A stretch of DNA of 64,000 bases from Epiperipatus broadwayi (taxonomy: Eukaryota; Onychophora; Udeonychophora; Euonychophora; Peripatidae): the NCBI GenBank assembly GCA_028023455.1, contig JAQFVV010006245.1, positions 7,709,331-7,773,330 of the forward strand, written 5' to 3'. The notes beneath the pieces were generated by a model, which saw only the letters and a program-made list of their open reading frames with translations, did no database searches and was not told where the DNA came from. The position numbers were made by a program, and so were the translations under genes. Positions 1 through 12,430 of the stretch are shown piece by piece. Numbering within the stretch: position 1 is the stretch's first letter; the number at the start of each line of letters is the position of its first letter.

Positions 1-3000
1 ATTTATTTAATTAAGTAAATGATGTGATAAAATTAATCAAACAACAAATAAATTACTTTTGTGCTTAATACATTTTTTTTTTTTGCATTTTTTGACAATA
101 AAAATGATAGTTTTCTAATTCTCTAAAGCCATCTGAGTTTCTGGTAATTACTTATTTATTTCTGAAGCAACTTATTCAAATTTAAAAATATTTTTGTTGT
201 AGTAAAATGATTACTACTACAATAATGTCATGTGACTTTTTATATGCTCATTTAAATTTACATGAGATGGCCTTAGAATATGGTGAAGAGAATTGTTTTG
301 AGGATAATTATTGCAGTCTTTTTAATTCTTTTATTTTTTATAAGTTGTAATTATAGAAGTGTTCTTACAGTTAATATTTGTTTAATATACCCATTGAGTA
401 ATACAAATTCAAAAATATTGATATTGAAATTTAGACAAATAATGTCTAATTCATAGACTGATTCTAACCTAAAATCGTGATCCTAGAAGCCAAAACAAAT
501 TATAGCATTGATTTCAATTTACAATTTCAGATTCATATTTTACAAAAATGTTCTAATAGTTTTGAAACTAATATTTTACAAATATACTTTAAAATATGAG
601 GTATTTTAGACTATAAGCTTTTAAAAAAAATTTTCACCTCTTATTCTTTTAGAATTACATTAGGTTATTCTACATTCATCGAGCAGAATATCTCTGTCTA
701 AAGAGAAATAATAGAGTGAATATATCATTAAAAGTTATTATTTAAATTCTTATATCATTATTCAAAAGATAATCAAAATGCTTTCTGTTTGAAATATCAT
801 CAGTTTTTCATAAAAAAAGTGCCATCTTTAGATTTAATAGAATGGAAATATTTTTAAAATTAATATGTTATTTTTAATGTAACATATTACTGTAATTTCT
901 TTGCAGTTTCAATCTACCAATTATTTTTAAAATTTTTTGGCAGTCAGTGAGCTTCATTTAAATTTTAAATGTTTATATTGTTTAAGAAGTTTCAGATTTA
1001 TTTTGATCTTATGCCAACAAAAATATGTTATGTTTTTTTTTCAATAATTATTAAAAAATAAATCACAATTTCTTATTGAATACAAATACAAATTTCTTTA
1101 ATCTATATATAGCCTTCAAATTTTGTCATACCTCATTAAAATAACTTGTAAAATTCAAATAATATTTTTTAGGATTTAACAACTTCAAATTCTAGTAGTT
1201 GTTTTAAAAAAATGAACATTAAATTTCTTATCAGTATTTTTTAAATAAGACTGTTTTTTTTTGTATATTGTGAGTACTAATTCTTGAGGCATAATTATTT
1301 TAAAAATGTGAATACATCTATTTTTTTTTATAAAAATATTTGATCTAAAACATGTTCATTGTAGTCAATCAAAATGTGCAAAAACCCAATAGTAAGTCAC
1401 AGATCCAATGCCATTATTTTAATAACTTAAAACCATAGTTAGATACTTTTATTAATATAAGCATTATTATCACCAAGAAAAAAATCTTTTAATGTTACTT
1501 ATGCAATAATAATATTCAATCAGGACTAAAAACTTTCTTTTACTGAATTCTCTGAATTAAATGTTGAAACAGAAGAATTCAATAAATAAAAAGAGAAACT
1601 ACTGAATGAAACAATACTATTACTTTTTCATTTATATATCTACGATCAAAGCAGATTTCTTTCACTAAGTTACCATTTTAAAAATCTTCAGTTAAAATAT
1701 TCAATTAATCTTCTTTTATTTACAAAACAACTTTTACAATATATATAAACTTTCACTTCTTTTAATAATAAAAGCCATTTTGGTTCAGATTTTAAATAAT
1801 TCCCATGAAGAAAATATTTATATTGAATTCTTTACTTTTATTACTACCATTGTTAGTTTACTTTTCCATTAGTGCCATTTCTAATATTACAATTATTTCT
1901 AGTACTTAAAGAAATTATCCACTAGATATAATAGTTTAGGTATACTTTTTTTTAAAAAAAAAGACATTTTTAGATCTTTTTTTTTAAACATTTTGACATT
2001 TGATAACAGAGGAAATCATAATTCCGGACAAATATACAATTGTTGAGTAAATGTCTTGCTTCAATGCAGTTTCAAAATGATTTACTATTCATTATCAACC
2101 TAATATTGTATTACAATTAAGGATTTCTCTTAAACCCATTTTTATCATTCATTTTTAATGCTGATGGTTTTAAACACATATTTTCATACATACTTGAATG
2201 AAAAAAACGAAAAAGGTTAAAAGCAACATTCCTGTCCATATAACTGAAGGACAAAAATGTGGTTACACAGATAATCTCATTGCTGTGCTAAAGAGAGAGG
2301 ACAATGCTATGAAAAGCTCAATGATAATTGGATTTCATATTAAGGGACTTAAGATAGTAAGATAAAATAAAAGAATGTGAAAGTAAAAAGATTGAAAAAA
2401 TATAGTTTAGAAGACAGAAAAGGTATTTTGTATTGGAAAGAATTTGTAGTTTTTAACAAGTCAATAATTAAACTTTAAGCAGGGATTAATATTATTTTCA
2501 TGTACTACTTATTAGTTATTTGCATATAATTTTTATATCTGGGAATTATTTCACAATCCATCACTTGTGGATTTAAAAGTAGTCTGGCAATTTCCTTACA
2601 TGCTTTTAGCTCAATCGTAAGAGTGGAAGAATCAAAAGCTATAAGTTTATAGATCAATTTCAAATTGACAAAAGTAAAAAAAAAGTACCAATTGAATGGA
2701 ACTTTTATGCTCGTACTCCTACTGCTTATCATTTAACCCATCATCTGATTGTCACTGTCTGCAGATATTGTATGTGTAAGGGAAACAATGATTACATTTA
2801 TAGTCAACTTATTCCTGATTCAGATATATTTACATATTTTGCTTTACATTTTGACCTATTTATTTTAAAAGAAAGACATTCAGCCTAAAAATATATATTA
2901 TAATCAATGAAAAATCTTAGCCAGTTTTGAAAATGATTTCATTGAAAATTTCCATATTAAAAAATATTAAAATAGTTTGTTAATTTGTTACAAAATCTTA

Positions 3001-4014
3001 TAACTAAAATTTGATTCATTGTTTCATCATTAGTAATTAAAAAAATTATGCATAAACTGTGACTATTATAAATTTTTGTTTGAAGCTGCATTTGTCATTA
3101 TCAGTAAACTTATCCTTAGGTGAACAATTCAGGGATGATTCATTCTTTTTCTTTTAGGGATTTCAATTATTATAATCACTATTTCATTTGTATGTTTTTA
3201 ATATAAGCCACCAAGTTTTATTGTTTACAAATATATATTCACATTTTTTGATAACTTACAATCTTAAATTATGTATTTTTTTATATATGTCTTTGTATGT
3301 TAATTACTAAAATTGTTAACTTAAAACAAAGTAGCATTATTTAAAAATACAATGTCTTTAGTAAAATAATTGTAATAAATAGCCTATTTATACAGCACTA
3401 TATTATATAAAATAATTGTAATAATATATTAAGCAGAAAGTTGATTAAACTTTTAGTAAAATTTGCAATAAGTTTCAAATCCGTAATTTTTTATATCCCT
3501 AATCCCCTCCCCGATCTCTTAATAAAGTTTTAACTTAACATTGTTATCAAAATGGGGAGAATACATGCAAAGATAAAATAAGTTATTGTGTAGGTAATAA
3601 TTTATAAATAAAACAAAATTCTTGCAAGAGAAATATTTCATTTAAGGTTTCTTAAAGTCTATAATGATCTGTTGATGACAGTTAAAATTTCATCCATTGA
3701 TGTTCATGAAATAGTATCAAACCTGTAGTGGATTTAGAAATATTTCATGATAAATAATTTTCAAGTAAACAAACAGATACTGTCTTGATATTCTTAATTA
3801 GATCAACCATAATGGACTGTTATGTTGAAATAATAAACAAATTGTAAAAATGAACATCAGATAAAAAATTATGATCATTAAAAAAATATGTAGTTTTTTT
3901 TTTTATTATTTAAATAAAATAAAAATATTAAGTAAATGTATAGAATCTTATACTTATTTTTCAACAATATGTTATTACATTATATATATGTGAGTTGTTT
4001 TTTTTTTTTTTCAG
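1..4014. other. Upstream intron or flank, no gene seen
   Basis: AT-rich sequence with many homopolymer runs leading to the acceptor site at 4012-4014. I see no open reading frame with recognisable protein content. The short frame on the minus strand near 2505-2732 has no family signature. Upstream exons of the SLC4A11-like gene should exist, because the exon at 4015 starts mid-protein, but none was recognised here. Confidence 0.55.
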
Positions 4015-4218
4015 AAAGGAACAAAAAATGCTCTAGAAACAGGAAGGACATTTGCAACAATGTTTGCAGATATGGATTTTAGGCAAAGTCTTTTAGATGT
4101 TAAAAATGAAGAAGAGTTTAAGAAACTTCTTTTAAAACATACTAGAGATTTAGCAGAGGAGCAGAGTCATCCAGAAAGAAAGATAAGAAGTCATGATATT
4201 ATAGAGGATGATAGTATG
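4015..4218 (+). CDS. SLC4A11-like: Exon of SLC4A11-like transporter (end of cytoplasmic domain)
   Basis: Internal coding exon of 204 bases (68 codons, open throughout). It follows a long T tract and CAG (acceptor at 4012-4014) and is followed by GTAAGT (donor at 4219). The frame is phase 0 at both ends. The translation includes RTFATMFADMDFRQ, a stretch I recognise from the last part of the N-terminal cytoplasmic domain of SLC4A11, followed by an acidic EEEFKKLL helix and a charged linker. SLC4A11 is a plasma-membrane member of the SLC4 bicarbonate-transporter family; in vertebrates it carries H+/OH-, water or ammonia-coupled fluxes rather than bicarbonate. The ATG at 4060 is internal and is not a start. 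The exon joins in frame to 35967-36051. The family call is from remembered similarity, not alignment; another SLC4 member is the main alternative. Confidence 0.8.
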
Positions 4219-4399
4219 GTAAGTTTTTTTTACATGCAAAATGTTTTATATTACTACCTTTTTTTTAACTTAAATTTATAGTATGTCTTTACTTTAAATA
4301 ATTTCTATCAAAAATATAATTTTTCACATTTATTTTATTAATATATTGCATATTAAACCACTAAACATCACATGATCAACATTCTTTATGCTTACACAA

Positions 4400-4690
4400 G
4401 CTGTTTACACAGAGGCAAAACTCTCCATACAGTCGTACCACACAGTGCAAGCCAAAGTAATCAATGAATGCAAGAAGGTTTGTGCATAAAATTCCTATCT
4501 AGTGCCAACTCATCCATTATTTACAGACTAGTTTCTCACTGATGACATCCACAAGCTAAAAACTAGTCTGGTGATATTGGATGAGGAGGCACTAGATAGG
4601 GATTTTATCCATAAATCTTCTTGCATCCATTGATTACTCTGGCTTGCACTAACTGGCATTATTGTATGAAGAGTTTTGCCTGTGTTAATA
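4400..4690. mobile_element. Foldback element, family F1, copy 1
   Basis: Inverted repeat of about 290 bp. The left arm GGCAAAACTCTCCATACAG (4414-4432) is matched by the right arm near 4663-4680 (TGTATGAAGAGTTTTGCC), and the two arms pair imperfectly through to a centre near 4545. No coding capacity. A second, younger copy is nested in the solo LTR at 24617-25053, and the right flank of that copy matches the left flank here (CACATGATCA), so the true element is slightly longer than the core. Confidence 0.75.
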
Positions 4691-6450
4691 TATTGCATCA
4701 GATTTTTCTAGATTTTTTGATATATATATATACTTTTTTAAAAAAATAATAACATTCAGTAAAATATAAATATAATTGTTTATCGTTCTAAAGAATTACC
4801 ACGGCCATTGTTGCTTTTGACATACTCCTACTGAAGATAACATTAACAAAATATTACCTGAAAAATAGAATATAACGTATAGTTTTTCACATTTGTCTTT
4901 TTTTAACTGATATTTGCTACGAATTAATTAACTATAATAAAAATAATTATATCATGTGGTAAGACTATATTGAGAGAGAATCATGATTGATGTTGATGAT
5001 CATGCTTTTATTGTTTTATGAAACTGTATATATATAATATCAATAAATAAATGTATGATAAAATAATTTAAAAAGTTTACCTTAATTATCATATATATAT
5101 ATACAAATATATACACACAAATTTATTTTATTTTGATTTTATTTTAGGAATGATATTTTATTTTATTCTCTTTTTTTAATTATATTGTAAAATGTTAACA
5201 CTTACTTAATTTTTTTTTTAGTTTTTAATTTTTTAAACTAAGCTTTTGAATTAAAGAATAAAAATTCATTAAACATGTTTCTTATAAAAAAAAATGTTTT
5301 GATGAAGAAAAATAACTTGGTTAATTGGATACAACATTTTACTTTTGATTAATTAAAAACAAATATATATGCTGGGTACAAAAACGTTAATTAAAGATTT
5401 TGAGTTTTTTTAGTTGGAAGAGAAAGAAATAACCTAGAAAATAACTATATTAAGCATTAGCAGGGCAGTTGTCAGAATAACTTATTTATAATTACTGCTT
5501 ATTTTCAATACTATTAAGACTGACTCCATATTTTGTAAAATTTCATTACGATATGTCTGGCCAAAAAAAAAAAAAAATATTCTGACTTAAATAAAAACTG
5601 CTGTCTTCAAAATATATTTTATTGATAATATTCTCGTAAATATGGAAAGAAGATAAAGGATTACTCTTCTTGATCTACATTTTTTATAAGAATAAAAATC
5701 AAATATTTCAATCCAGGAAAAAAAAACATTATTGTCAATTTTATTTTTATCAAAGTCTAATTATAATTTTTTTTTAACCACGCATTTATTGTAATTTATT
5801 ACGTAAAATTAAGTTTGTCTTATTAATTATAACAAATTATTTATATATTATTTTAATTATACATAAATCTGTAAGCCAAATCAAGTTTTTTTAGCCTAGA
5901 TGTGAATGTAAAGAAAACGAATTGCTTTATGATTATTCTATGGTCTCAGATATATTTGTAGTTTATAATTATTTATTTCAAATTTTAAAAGACAACGTTT
6001 TAAATATATTTTTTTTCTCCATTAATAAATGAGCAAAAAGTTTAAACTTTGTGGCTAATTATTCCAAAGTATAAAATATAAAATGCGCTAAAACGCACGA
6101 ACACACAAAGCTGAGTTAATATTTCTAATTCAAGTTTATTATATTGAATTAATGCTCTAACTAAAATTATTATTTAATCAGACTTAATTAATATTACGCA
6201 TTTATATTTTATTATATGTCTGCTATTGTACGAGTACATCTTTTAATATCATAATGATCACAAGATTCTTGCTTAACCTGAGATTATAACAATGTGTAAA
6301 TGTCTATTGTTTTGTGTTAATCATAAATTGATACTTGTTCAATGTATATATACAATGCGTCAGTAGTAATAAAAAAAAAAATAAAGGCACTAACTTTGAC
6401 AGTAGTAATATAATTCCTTTATTAATATTATTTTGGTGTTACTAACTAAA
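4691..6450. other. Intronic AT-rich DNA, nothing recognised
   Basis: Long A/T runs and short TA microsatellites (for example 5090-5104). No open frame, no inverted repeat and no repeat matching elsewhere in the window was noticed. Confidence 0.5.
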
Positions 6451-6499
6451 CAATCAAAGATCTGTTGTACCTTGAATATTAAATATGGTTAAACAAATT

Positions 6500-7395
6500 G
6501 TGTTAATACTAATTTAAATAGCAGCAGTATTAGCTGCCTACTGATTTTTCATTGTGGTGACTCTTACACATGTATTATTTTTGAATGCTATATTTAAATT
6601 ATTTTGAAAATATTACTTGCATATATATACCTTTGATAATTACGTACATGTTGATTGATCCAATATTTAAGAATTGAACAATTTAAAATAATTAATATTA
6701 GCATGGTATTTATGTGAAAAACAATTTATTATAAATAAAAAGTAAATTGTTTTGTAGTTTTAGCTTATTTACCATTAATATTATCCAAAGTTAGCAGACA
6801 ACTTCTTTCACTTTAATGGTGCTTCATTTAAAATAGAGAAGATAGGTCTAAATGAAAGTGTAGGAAAATCATGATTTTTGCAGCAGTCGGTGATCTATAA
6901 GTAGTCATACTCATGATAAATCAGGACACAAAGAAGTAGATTATTTATTTGAGTCTTGATTCCCAAATTGTGAGAAATTAAAATTCAATGTTTTGCTTTT
7001 TAAAATTCCACAGCCAACAACTTTATTCACATGATTAAAACAGTTTTCTTGATAAAAAAAATCATTCTTGACTACTTACCAATAAAACAATAAATAATGT
7101 TTCAGTCTATTTAAAAGTACATTTAACAAATATTTGTCAAATTTTGAAAAATTAATATTTATAAATTAAATAACTTGAATTTTTTTTATATATATTATCA
7201 TTTAATAAAATCAATTTTTTATTTTTAAAAAATATATAATGTCTTTCAATAATAACAATAGTAGTAGTAGTAATAGTAGGAATAGTAGCAGTTGTAGTAG
7301 GAGTGGTACTAGTGGTGGTGGCGGTGGGGATGGTAGTAACATTAATATCTTAAAATATCAATGATGTCACACTTTTAAATTAATAAAATTTCTTT
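6500..7395 (+). repeat. Dispersed ~1 kb repeat R3, copy 1
   Basis: Diverged copy of a non-coding block also found at 10262-11232 and 14560-15560. Shared landmarks include TTATTTACCATTAATRTTATCC, a 'gtgcttcatttaaaata' segment, 'aaaatcatgatttttgcagca' (shortened in copy 2), and a 3' end 'gatgtcacacttt...aataaaatttcttt' shared with copy 2. All three copies are in the same orientation. This copy has an internal TAG/GTG-rich microsatellite (7258-7330). The nature of the unit is unknown; it could be a non-autonomous element or a local triplication. Confidence 0.65.
7256..7335. repeat. Imperfect TAG/GTG trinucleotide microsatellite
   Basis: A run of TAG, then GTR triplets, ending in a G-rich GGTGGTGGCGGTGGGG stretch. 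It sits inside repeat R3 copy 1 and is absent from copies 2 and 3 at the same place, so it expanded after the copies formed. A poly-C run of about 13 lies nearby at 7455-7467. Confidence 0.8.
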
Positions 7396-7838
7396 CATCC
7401 ATTTAATTAATTTATACAGAAATGAAGTATATTTAAAAGAAAAATAATATTACACCCCCCCCCCCATTTCACCAAAAGAAATTTTATTACATTTAACAAT
7501 TATAATGTTTATTATAAACAAAATGAATTTTTTTTATTCTTGACTTTTTTTTATATATTAATTATAAATTCTAGTCAGAACTGAGTTAACATTGTATCAA
7601 TTTTTAACTCAAATATATATTTACTCCTAACATTTAAAATATAAATGAATTAATTATAGACATTTATGTACATTAGAAAAAAAATAGAAATTACAGGCTA
7701 CCCAATTTTAAAAAAAAATTGGCGATGAACTTTAGAATTTGGAGTTCCTTCAATCTCCCTAAAATATAACAATATAAATCACTTCATTTAGTTTATTAAC
7801 CATCAATAAAATTAAACTCAAAAGCAAATAACACTTAT

Positions 7839-9081
7839 TTATATTTCTAGCTTTAAGCTAAATATATTTTCCATATGAATCTTTATAATATTTATTTTCT
7901 TTATTCCAAAGAAATATATATTTTGATACCATATAAAAACCATTCCTTTATAATCACTTCTACAAACTATAGATTTTATTTTACATAATAATTCTAAGCA
8001 TTCACCAATTTTTCCTATTTTGGAATCCAATAATATTCATGTATTCACAGATAAAACTGCCATACTCATGACTTCATACTTTGTGATAGCAAAACCATTT
8101 CTTTTTATTACAATTACCCTTGCTTCAAACTCCAATAATTTTACATCTATATGAAGTTTCACAAAAGTATTAGACTGAATTTTATTATGTCTAGTATGAG
8201 TAAATACTACTAAAATCATTTAATATTTCTACTTGTGCCTCTTTATATTTATTCTTCCAAAACATAATTTCAGTATCTAGTTCAAAATCCATTGCTATAT
8301 TTGTAAACAATTTTGACTCTCCTATCACAATTATATCATCTATGATTTTAGATTCTTTTATAATTTCATCTTCAAATCTACAATTATCAATTCTGATACC
8401 TATTTTAGATTCTTCAACATCTATTACATCATTTTCACAAAAGCTTTCCCTCTTATCTTCAAATTTAGATTTTTGAGATTTTAAATACATATCAATTTTG
8501 GACTCTTCTATACAAATTAAATTCTCTTTAAATAATTCTGTGCAATCCACCTCAAGTTTACTCTTTAATTATATTTATATATTTCTTCAAAGTAAATATC
8601 TATTTTAACTTCTTTTGCTTCAAAATACCTCAATATTATCTTAATTTCTTCTACTTTGACAATTCTTTTTTCTACTTTTTGAACTTTATCACTTAATTCT
8701 ATCATAGACTCCTGTAATTGTTCTTTCATTTCAAATTGAACTTTTCCTATTTCTTTTTTCTACTTTAAAATCTTCCATCATTATTCTATTAAATGCATCC
8801 ATTTTCTGTTGCAGGTTTTCATTCATTTTCTCCAATCTCTATTGATTTTATAGCAAATTTTCATTTATTTGATCCATTCTTTGCATATTTTCATTCATTT
8901 TCCATTGCAAATTTTTATTCATTTCATTGTTATTCTCATCCATTTTCTGTAGCAAATTTTCTTTCATTTGACTCATACTTTGATTCATTCTTTGCATATT
9001 TTCATTCATGTATTCCATTCTTTGCATCATTTGATTAACTATTTCCACATTAAACATAATATAATATTTTTTTTCTTTCAC
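7839..9081 (-). pseudogene. Decayed coiled-coil (gag-like) retroelement ORF
   Basis: Four abutting or overlapping minus-strand frames (9081-8848, 8550-8191, 8219-8037, 8030-7839) look like one older reading frame broken by stops and frameshifts. The N-terminal part, starting at about 9057, is a repetitive Met/Gln/Asn-rich coiled coil with recurring MNENMQRM-type heptads. The following parts are acidic, with recurring 'EESKI' phrases. Such coiled coils are common at the N terminus of retroelement gag-like proteins, but I see no zinc knuckle, protease or reverse transcriptase motif. That it was a mobile-element protein is an inference from its decay and surroundings. The plus-strand frame at 8793-9038 is its antisense shadow. 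Confidence 0.4.
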
Positions 9082-9660
9082 CTATTTTTATAAGTTAATT
9101 TTCCCTAATTACAGTCTGAGATTCCTTAAAGGTTATCTCAGGGCTTTCTGGTTTCATTACTTCAACTTGTAGCTTAAACACTATTAGCCTCCTTTTCTCA
9201 ATCTCTATTTTTATCCTATTTCCACCCAAATTTTGTTCTATTAATATAAATAATAGAAATATTAATTAGTTTTCTCCCAAGAATGGAAACAAAACCAAAT
9301 TATTTCTCTTCATTCTATTTTCATTAAAACTATCAATTAACATTTTACTTTGCTGCTTAATTTTTAAAATTTTAAATTGACACAAAATGTATATTATAGG
9401 AAAGAAAAATATATGTTGCTCTACAATATTCAAACTTATGTCTTTAAAAAAAAATTCAACAGTATTAACTATCACAAAGTTTTTTCCTTTTATTTTAAAT
9501 TCATCAAATTGCAAAGCAAAAATTTATATGAAAAATTGTATTCTTCAATACCCAAAGATGCTTTACTTTTATCTAATTGAAGATAAGGACACAACTTATT
9601 AAAACCAATAAGTAAAATTTATCAGACCTCAAACGCTGATTAAATCAAAGTCCTTTTTTT
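9082..9660. other. Spacer with short minus-strand frame, unassigned
   Basis: The minus-strand frame ending near 9266 (82 codons, open further upstream to about 9600) is Lys/Asn/Phe-rich, without a recognisable motif. It could be an upstream part of the same decayed element as 7839-9081. Confidence that it was ever coding is low. Confidence 0.25.
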
Positions 9661-9987
9661 TTGTGTGTGTGTGATTGTATGCTATCATATATAAATGAAT
9701 CTAGGTGCAGCATTGAGAAAAGATTGAAGAAACATGAATTGTTATATAAGCGTGTAAAAAATAAAAATAATGGCGATTTAATATCTTCTTCAGTTTTCTT
9801 CGATCACGAAAAAACATGTAAGTATAAATTTAAATTTAATTTTGAAAATGTGAAAATTCTTCACGAAGAGAGCAACCATAGTAAAAGAAAAATTAAAGAG
9901 GCAATTTTTATAAACAGGAATAAAACGCATTTAATAAATCGACAAGCTTTTAACATTAAAATACGAGATTCGTGGAATTTGAATTGA
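9661..9987 (+). pseudogene. GIY-YIG endonuclease end of a Penelope-like element
   Basis: An open frame of 108 codons ending at a TGA. It begins with a Cys-rich VCDCMLSYI segment, where the second tyrosine-type motif and following glycine of a GIY-YIG domain would sit (YINES replaces the usual YIGE). The catalytic-helix pattern SIEKRLKKHE follows, then a basic linker. The C-terminal block FNFENVKILHEES / KRKIKEAIFI / INRQAFNI is typical of the GIY-YIG tail of Penelope-like retroelements. These elements encode a reverse transcriptase followed by this endonuclease, which nicks target DNA. No reverse transcriptase lies upstream, so the copy is 5'-truncated. The missing glycine suggests it is dead. 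The family call is from motif memory. Confidence 0.65.
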
Positions 9988-10150
9988 TGACGTTTGCTTC
10001 CGCTTTTAGTTTTTGAATTTTATGGCAGTTGAGGCAGGTTAGAAAGTAACCGAAAATACTTCTGCAGATTTAAAGGTTGTTTGTAATTGTTTGTAAACCG
10101 TTAAAAATATTATTTCAATTATAATTACAATATTGTTTTTAATTAACGAT
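9988..10150 (+). mobile_element. 3' untranslated tail of the Penelope-like element
   Basis: Follows the endonuclease stop codon. The block around 10022-10140 ('ggcagttgaggcaggtt' through 'caattataattacaa') recurs in reverse orientation at 14630-14760, without the coding part. This fits two insertions of the same element, both retaining the 3' end. Confidence 0.55.
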
Positions 10151-10261
10151 ATTTTATTTATTTTATATATATATAACATATTAAATATTATTTTTTTATT
10201 ATTGTCATATTAGTTATAAAAATATAAATATTACCCACTTAAAAAAATATTCACCACAAAA

Positions 10262-11232
10262 ATAAAATCATTACAAAATATAGCCATAAGAATTTATAAC
10301 TGGGACCAACAAATAATATCAAACTAAACTTGTCAATAATATTTCAGTTGTAAAAACATACCATATCAGTCAAATCTCATATATATAAAAATAAATATTC
10401 ATAACCATTTAAACAATCATTATTAAAAATTATAAATATAATTAAATAATATAGATTATATATTTCATAATCTGTTTTAACATGTGATGTCTATAAAATA
10501 AAATAAATCACTATTTATTATACAGTATTATTTTTGAACATTTTGAAAATATTACTTGCAGATAGCTTTGATAATTACATAGAGTGATTGATCCAATATT
10601 TAAGAATTTAAAATTTAAAATAACATCAGTATAATATTTATATGAAAAACAAATTATAAATAAAAAATATGTAATGAAGATTTATAAATAGTTTTGTAGT
10701 TTTCATTTATTTACCATTAATGTTATCCAAAGTTATGATATAGCAGATGATGTCTTTCATTATAATGCTGCATCATTTAAAATATAGAAGATAGACCTAA
10801 ATGAAGATATAGAAAAATCATGATTTTTTTCAGCAATTGATAGGTATGAGGTAATTTTATTTATGATAAATGAAAACATGAAGAAGTTGATTATTGATTT
10901 GAGTCTTGATTGCCAAATTTTTGGCATAAAAACTATTTAATAGTTTATTTGGAGAATTTAAAATCTAATGTTTTTCTTTATAAAATTCAGCAGCCAACAT
11001 TCTTCACATCATCAATAGAATCATAAATAAATAATACTTCAGTCTATTTTAAAATTATTTAAAAATAATTGTCAATTTTTTAAAATTACTATTTTAAATT
11101 AAACAATTAAATTTATTTTTTAATTATCAATTTTTATTTATAAATGTGGTGTATAATGTCTTTCAAATAATAATAATAACTCAATACCCTAAAATATTAA
11201 TGATGTCACACTTTGAAATTAATAAAATTTCT
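10262..11232 (+). repeat. Dispersed ~1 kb repeat R3, copy 2
   Basis: The most continuous copy of R3. It starts near 'atagccataagaatttataactggg' and runs through 'ccattaatgttatccaaagttatga' to 'gatgtcacactttgaaatt'. It lies about 4 kb after copy 1 and about 4.3 kb before copy 3, all in the same orientation. No coding capacity. Confidence 0.65.
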
Positions 11233-11292
11233 TTCTGTACATTTACTTATTATTGATAAATATAGCTTTACTTCTCACTATATATAAAATAT

Positions 11293-11425
11293 ATAATTGT
11301 TAATTAGAGAAGATATTAATTAGTATTAAAGTTTATCGGCTTAACGTTTTCGAGGCATGGATCCTCGAAAACGTTAAGCCGATAAACTTTAATACTAATT
11401 AATATCTTCTCTAATTAACAATTAT
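11293..11425. repeat. Perfect 63-bp palindrome with 7-base loop
   Basis: The left arm (11293-11355) and right arm (11363-11425) are exact reverse complements over 63 bases, separated by CATGGAT. The arms are richer in mixed sequence than the flanks (they contain CGGCTTAACGTTTTCGAGG). No mismatch in 63 bp means it is recent or maintained. It may be a young foldback insertion, a template-switch palindrome or an assembly artefact. As RNA it would form a long hairpin of the sort that could feed small-RNA processing. Confidence 0.9.
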
Positions 11426-12430
11426 TATTGATAAATAAATTTACATTTTATACAAAGAAACAAAATAATTTATTATTAAACAAAATCATTTATTTAAAAA
11501 TAAAATAACAATAATGTCATTGTAATAGTTACCAATATATAAATTAATTTATCGTAACAGGATGGGAAGTAGATGGTAAAAAATGATGATGGTTGTACCT
11601 GGGGGATGGCAAATCATCATTAACCCCAGTTCAAAATATAAATATAAAATGTACAAACAAGTATATTATTTAGAATATAAGATATAATATTAAAGTAAAG
11701 TATTAGATTAAAGGATTATATTAATAAAATGTTTAATAGAGGTCTCTGTAAAAGATCATCCAATTAACACTGCGAGATCAGCTAAGTGAACTCCTTAGAG
11801 CAACTATAAGTATAATTATAAATCCACTAACCAGCATTAAAATAAATAAAAGTAAGCTTAAGTACTTATCATTCATCATCATGAATGATCAATCAAAATA
11901 CATCAATACAATAAATCAGCACTCCATCTTGTGGTTGGATTTGAAATATAAATCAACAATCAATCTTGTAACTGGATTTGAACAATACAAAATATAAATC
12001 AATAGTCAATCTAGTAACTGGATTTGAAATGGCTCTTCTGTAGATCATGCTAACTATTGAGTCATTATCAGCTTGGGGCAATTATTTAACCATTAATTTG
12101 GATGCACAAACAAAGTGCTCAGCCATAAGGAATATATAAAAATCAAAAACAATAATGCTGGGACATTACAACATGCTGATCTCCACCAATGCTCTTAAGG
12201 TACTGACCAACTATAAACTTAATTTCTAATAAGTCTAAACTAAAAAAAATATAGTGCATGGGCTTTAAAGAATATACTATTAGAACCAACCAGGATATAT
12301 CAATCATCATCATATGGATACCCATAAGCATTAAAACACATCCCTATTAATATAATGAGACCATTATGCATAAATCTAGTTCAGAAGAACACAAGCTCTA
12401 GCACTGTTATGGTGACCAAGAAAATGATGG
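11426..12430. repeat. Unassigned repeat region with tRNA B-box-like phrases
   Basis: The phrase 'tctwgtaactggatttga' recurs about three times (11923-11945, 11970-11992, 12008-12027) with 'aaatataaatcaa' linkers. On the minus strand each contains a GTTCAAATCC-like tRNA B-box core. A tRNA-derived SINE with an internally duplicated tail is possible, but no convincing A box was found. The minus frame at 12143-12331 shows no protein signature. Confidence 0.35.

Noticed and set aside
8793-9038. Plus-strand 81-codon frame rich in Phe/Ser/His
   Set aside because: It is the antisense of the coiled-coil repeat on the minus strand; the regular composition is a by-product of that repeat.
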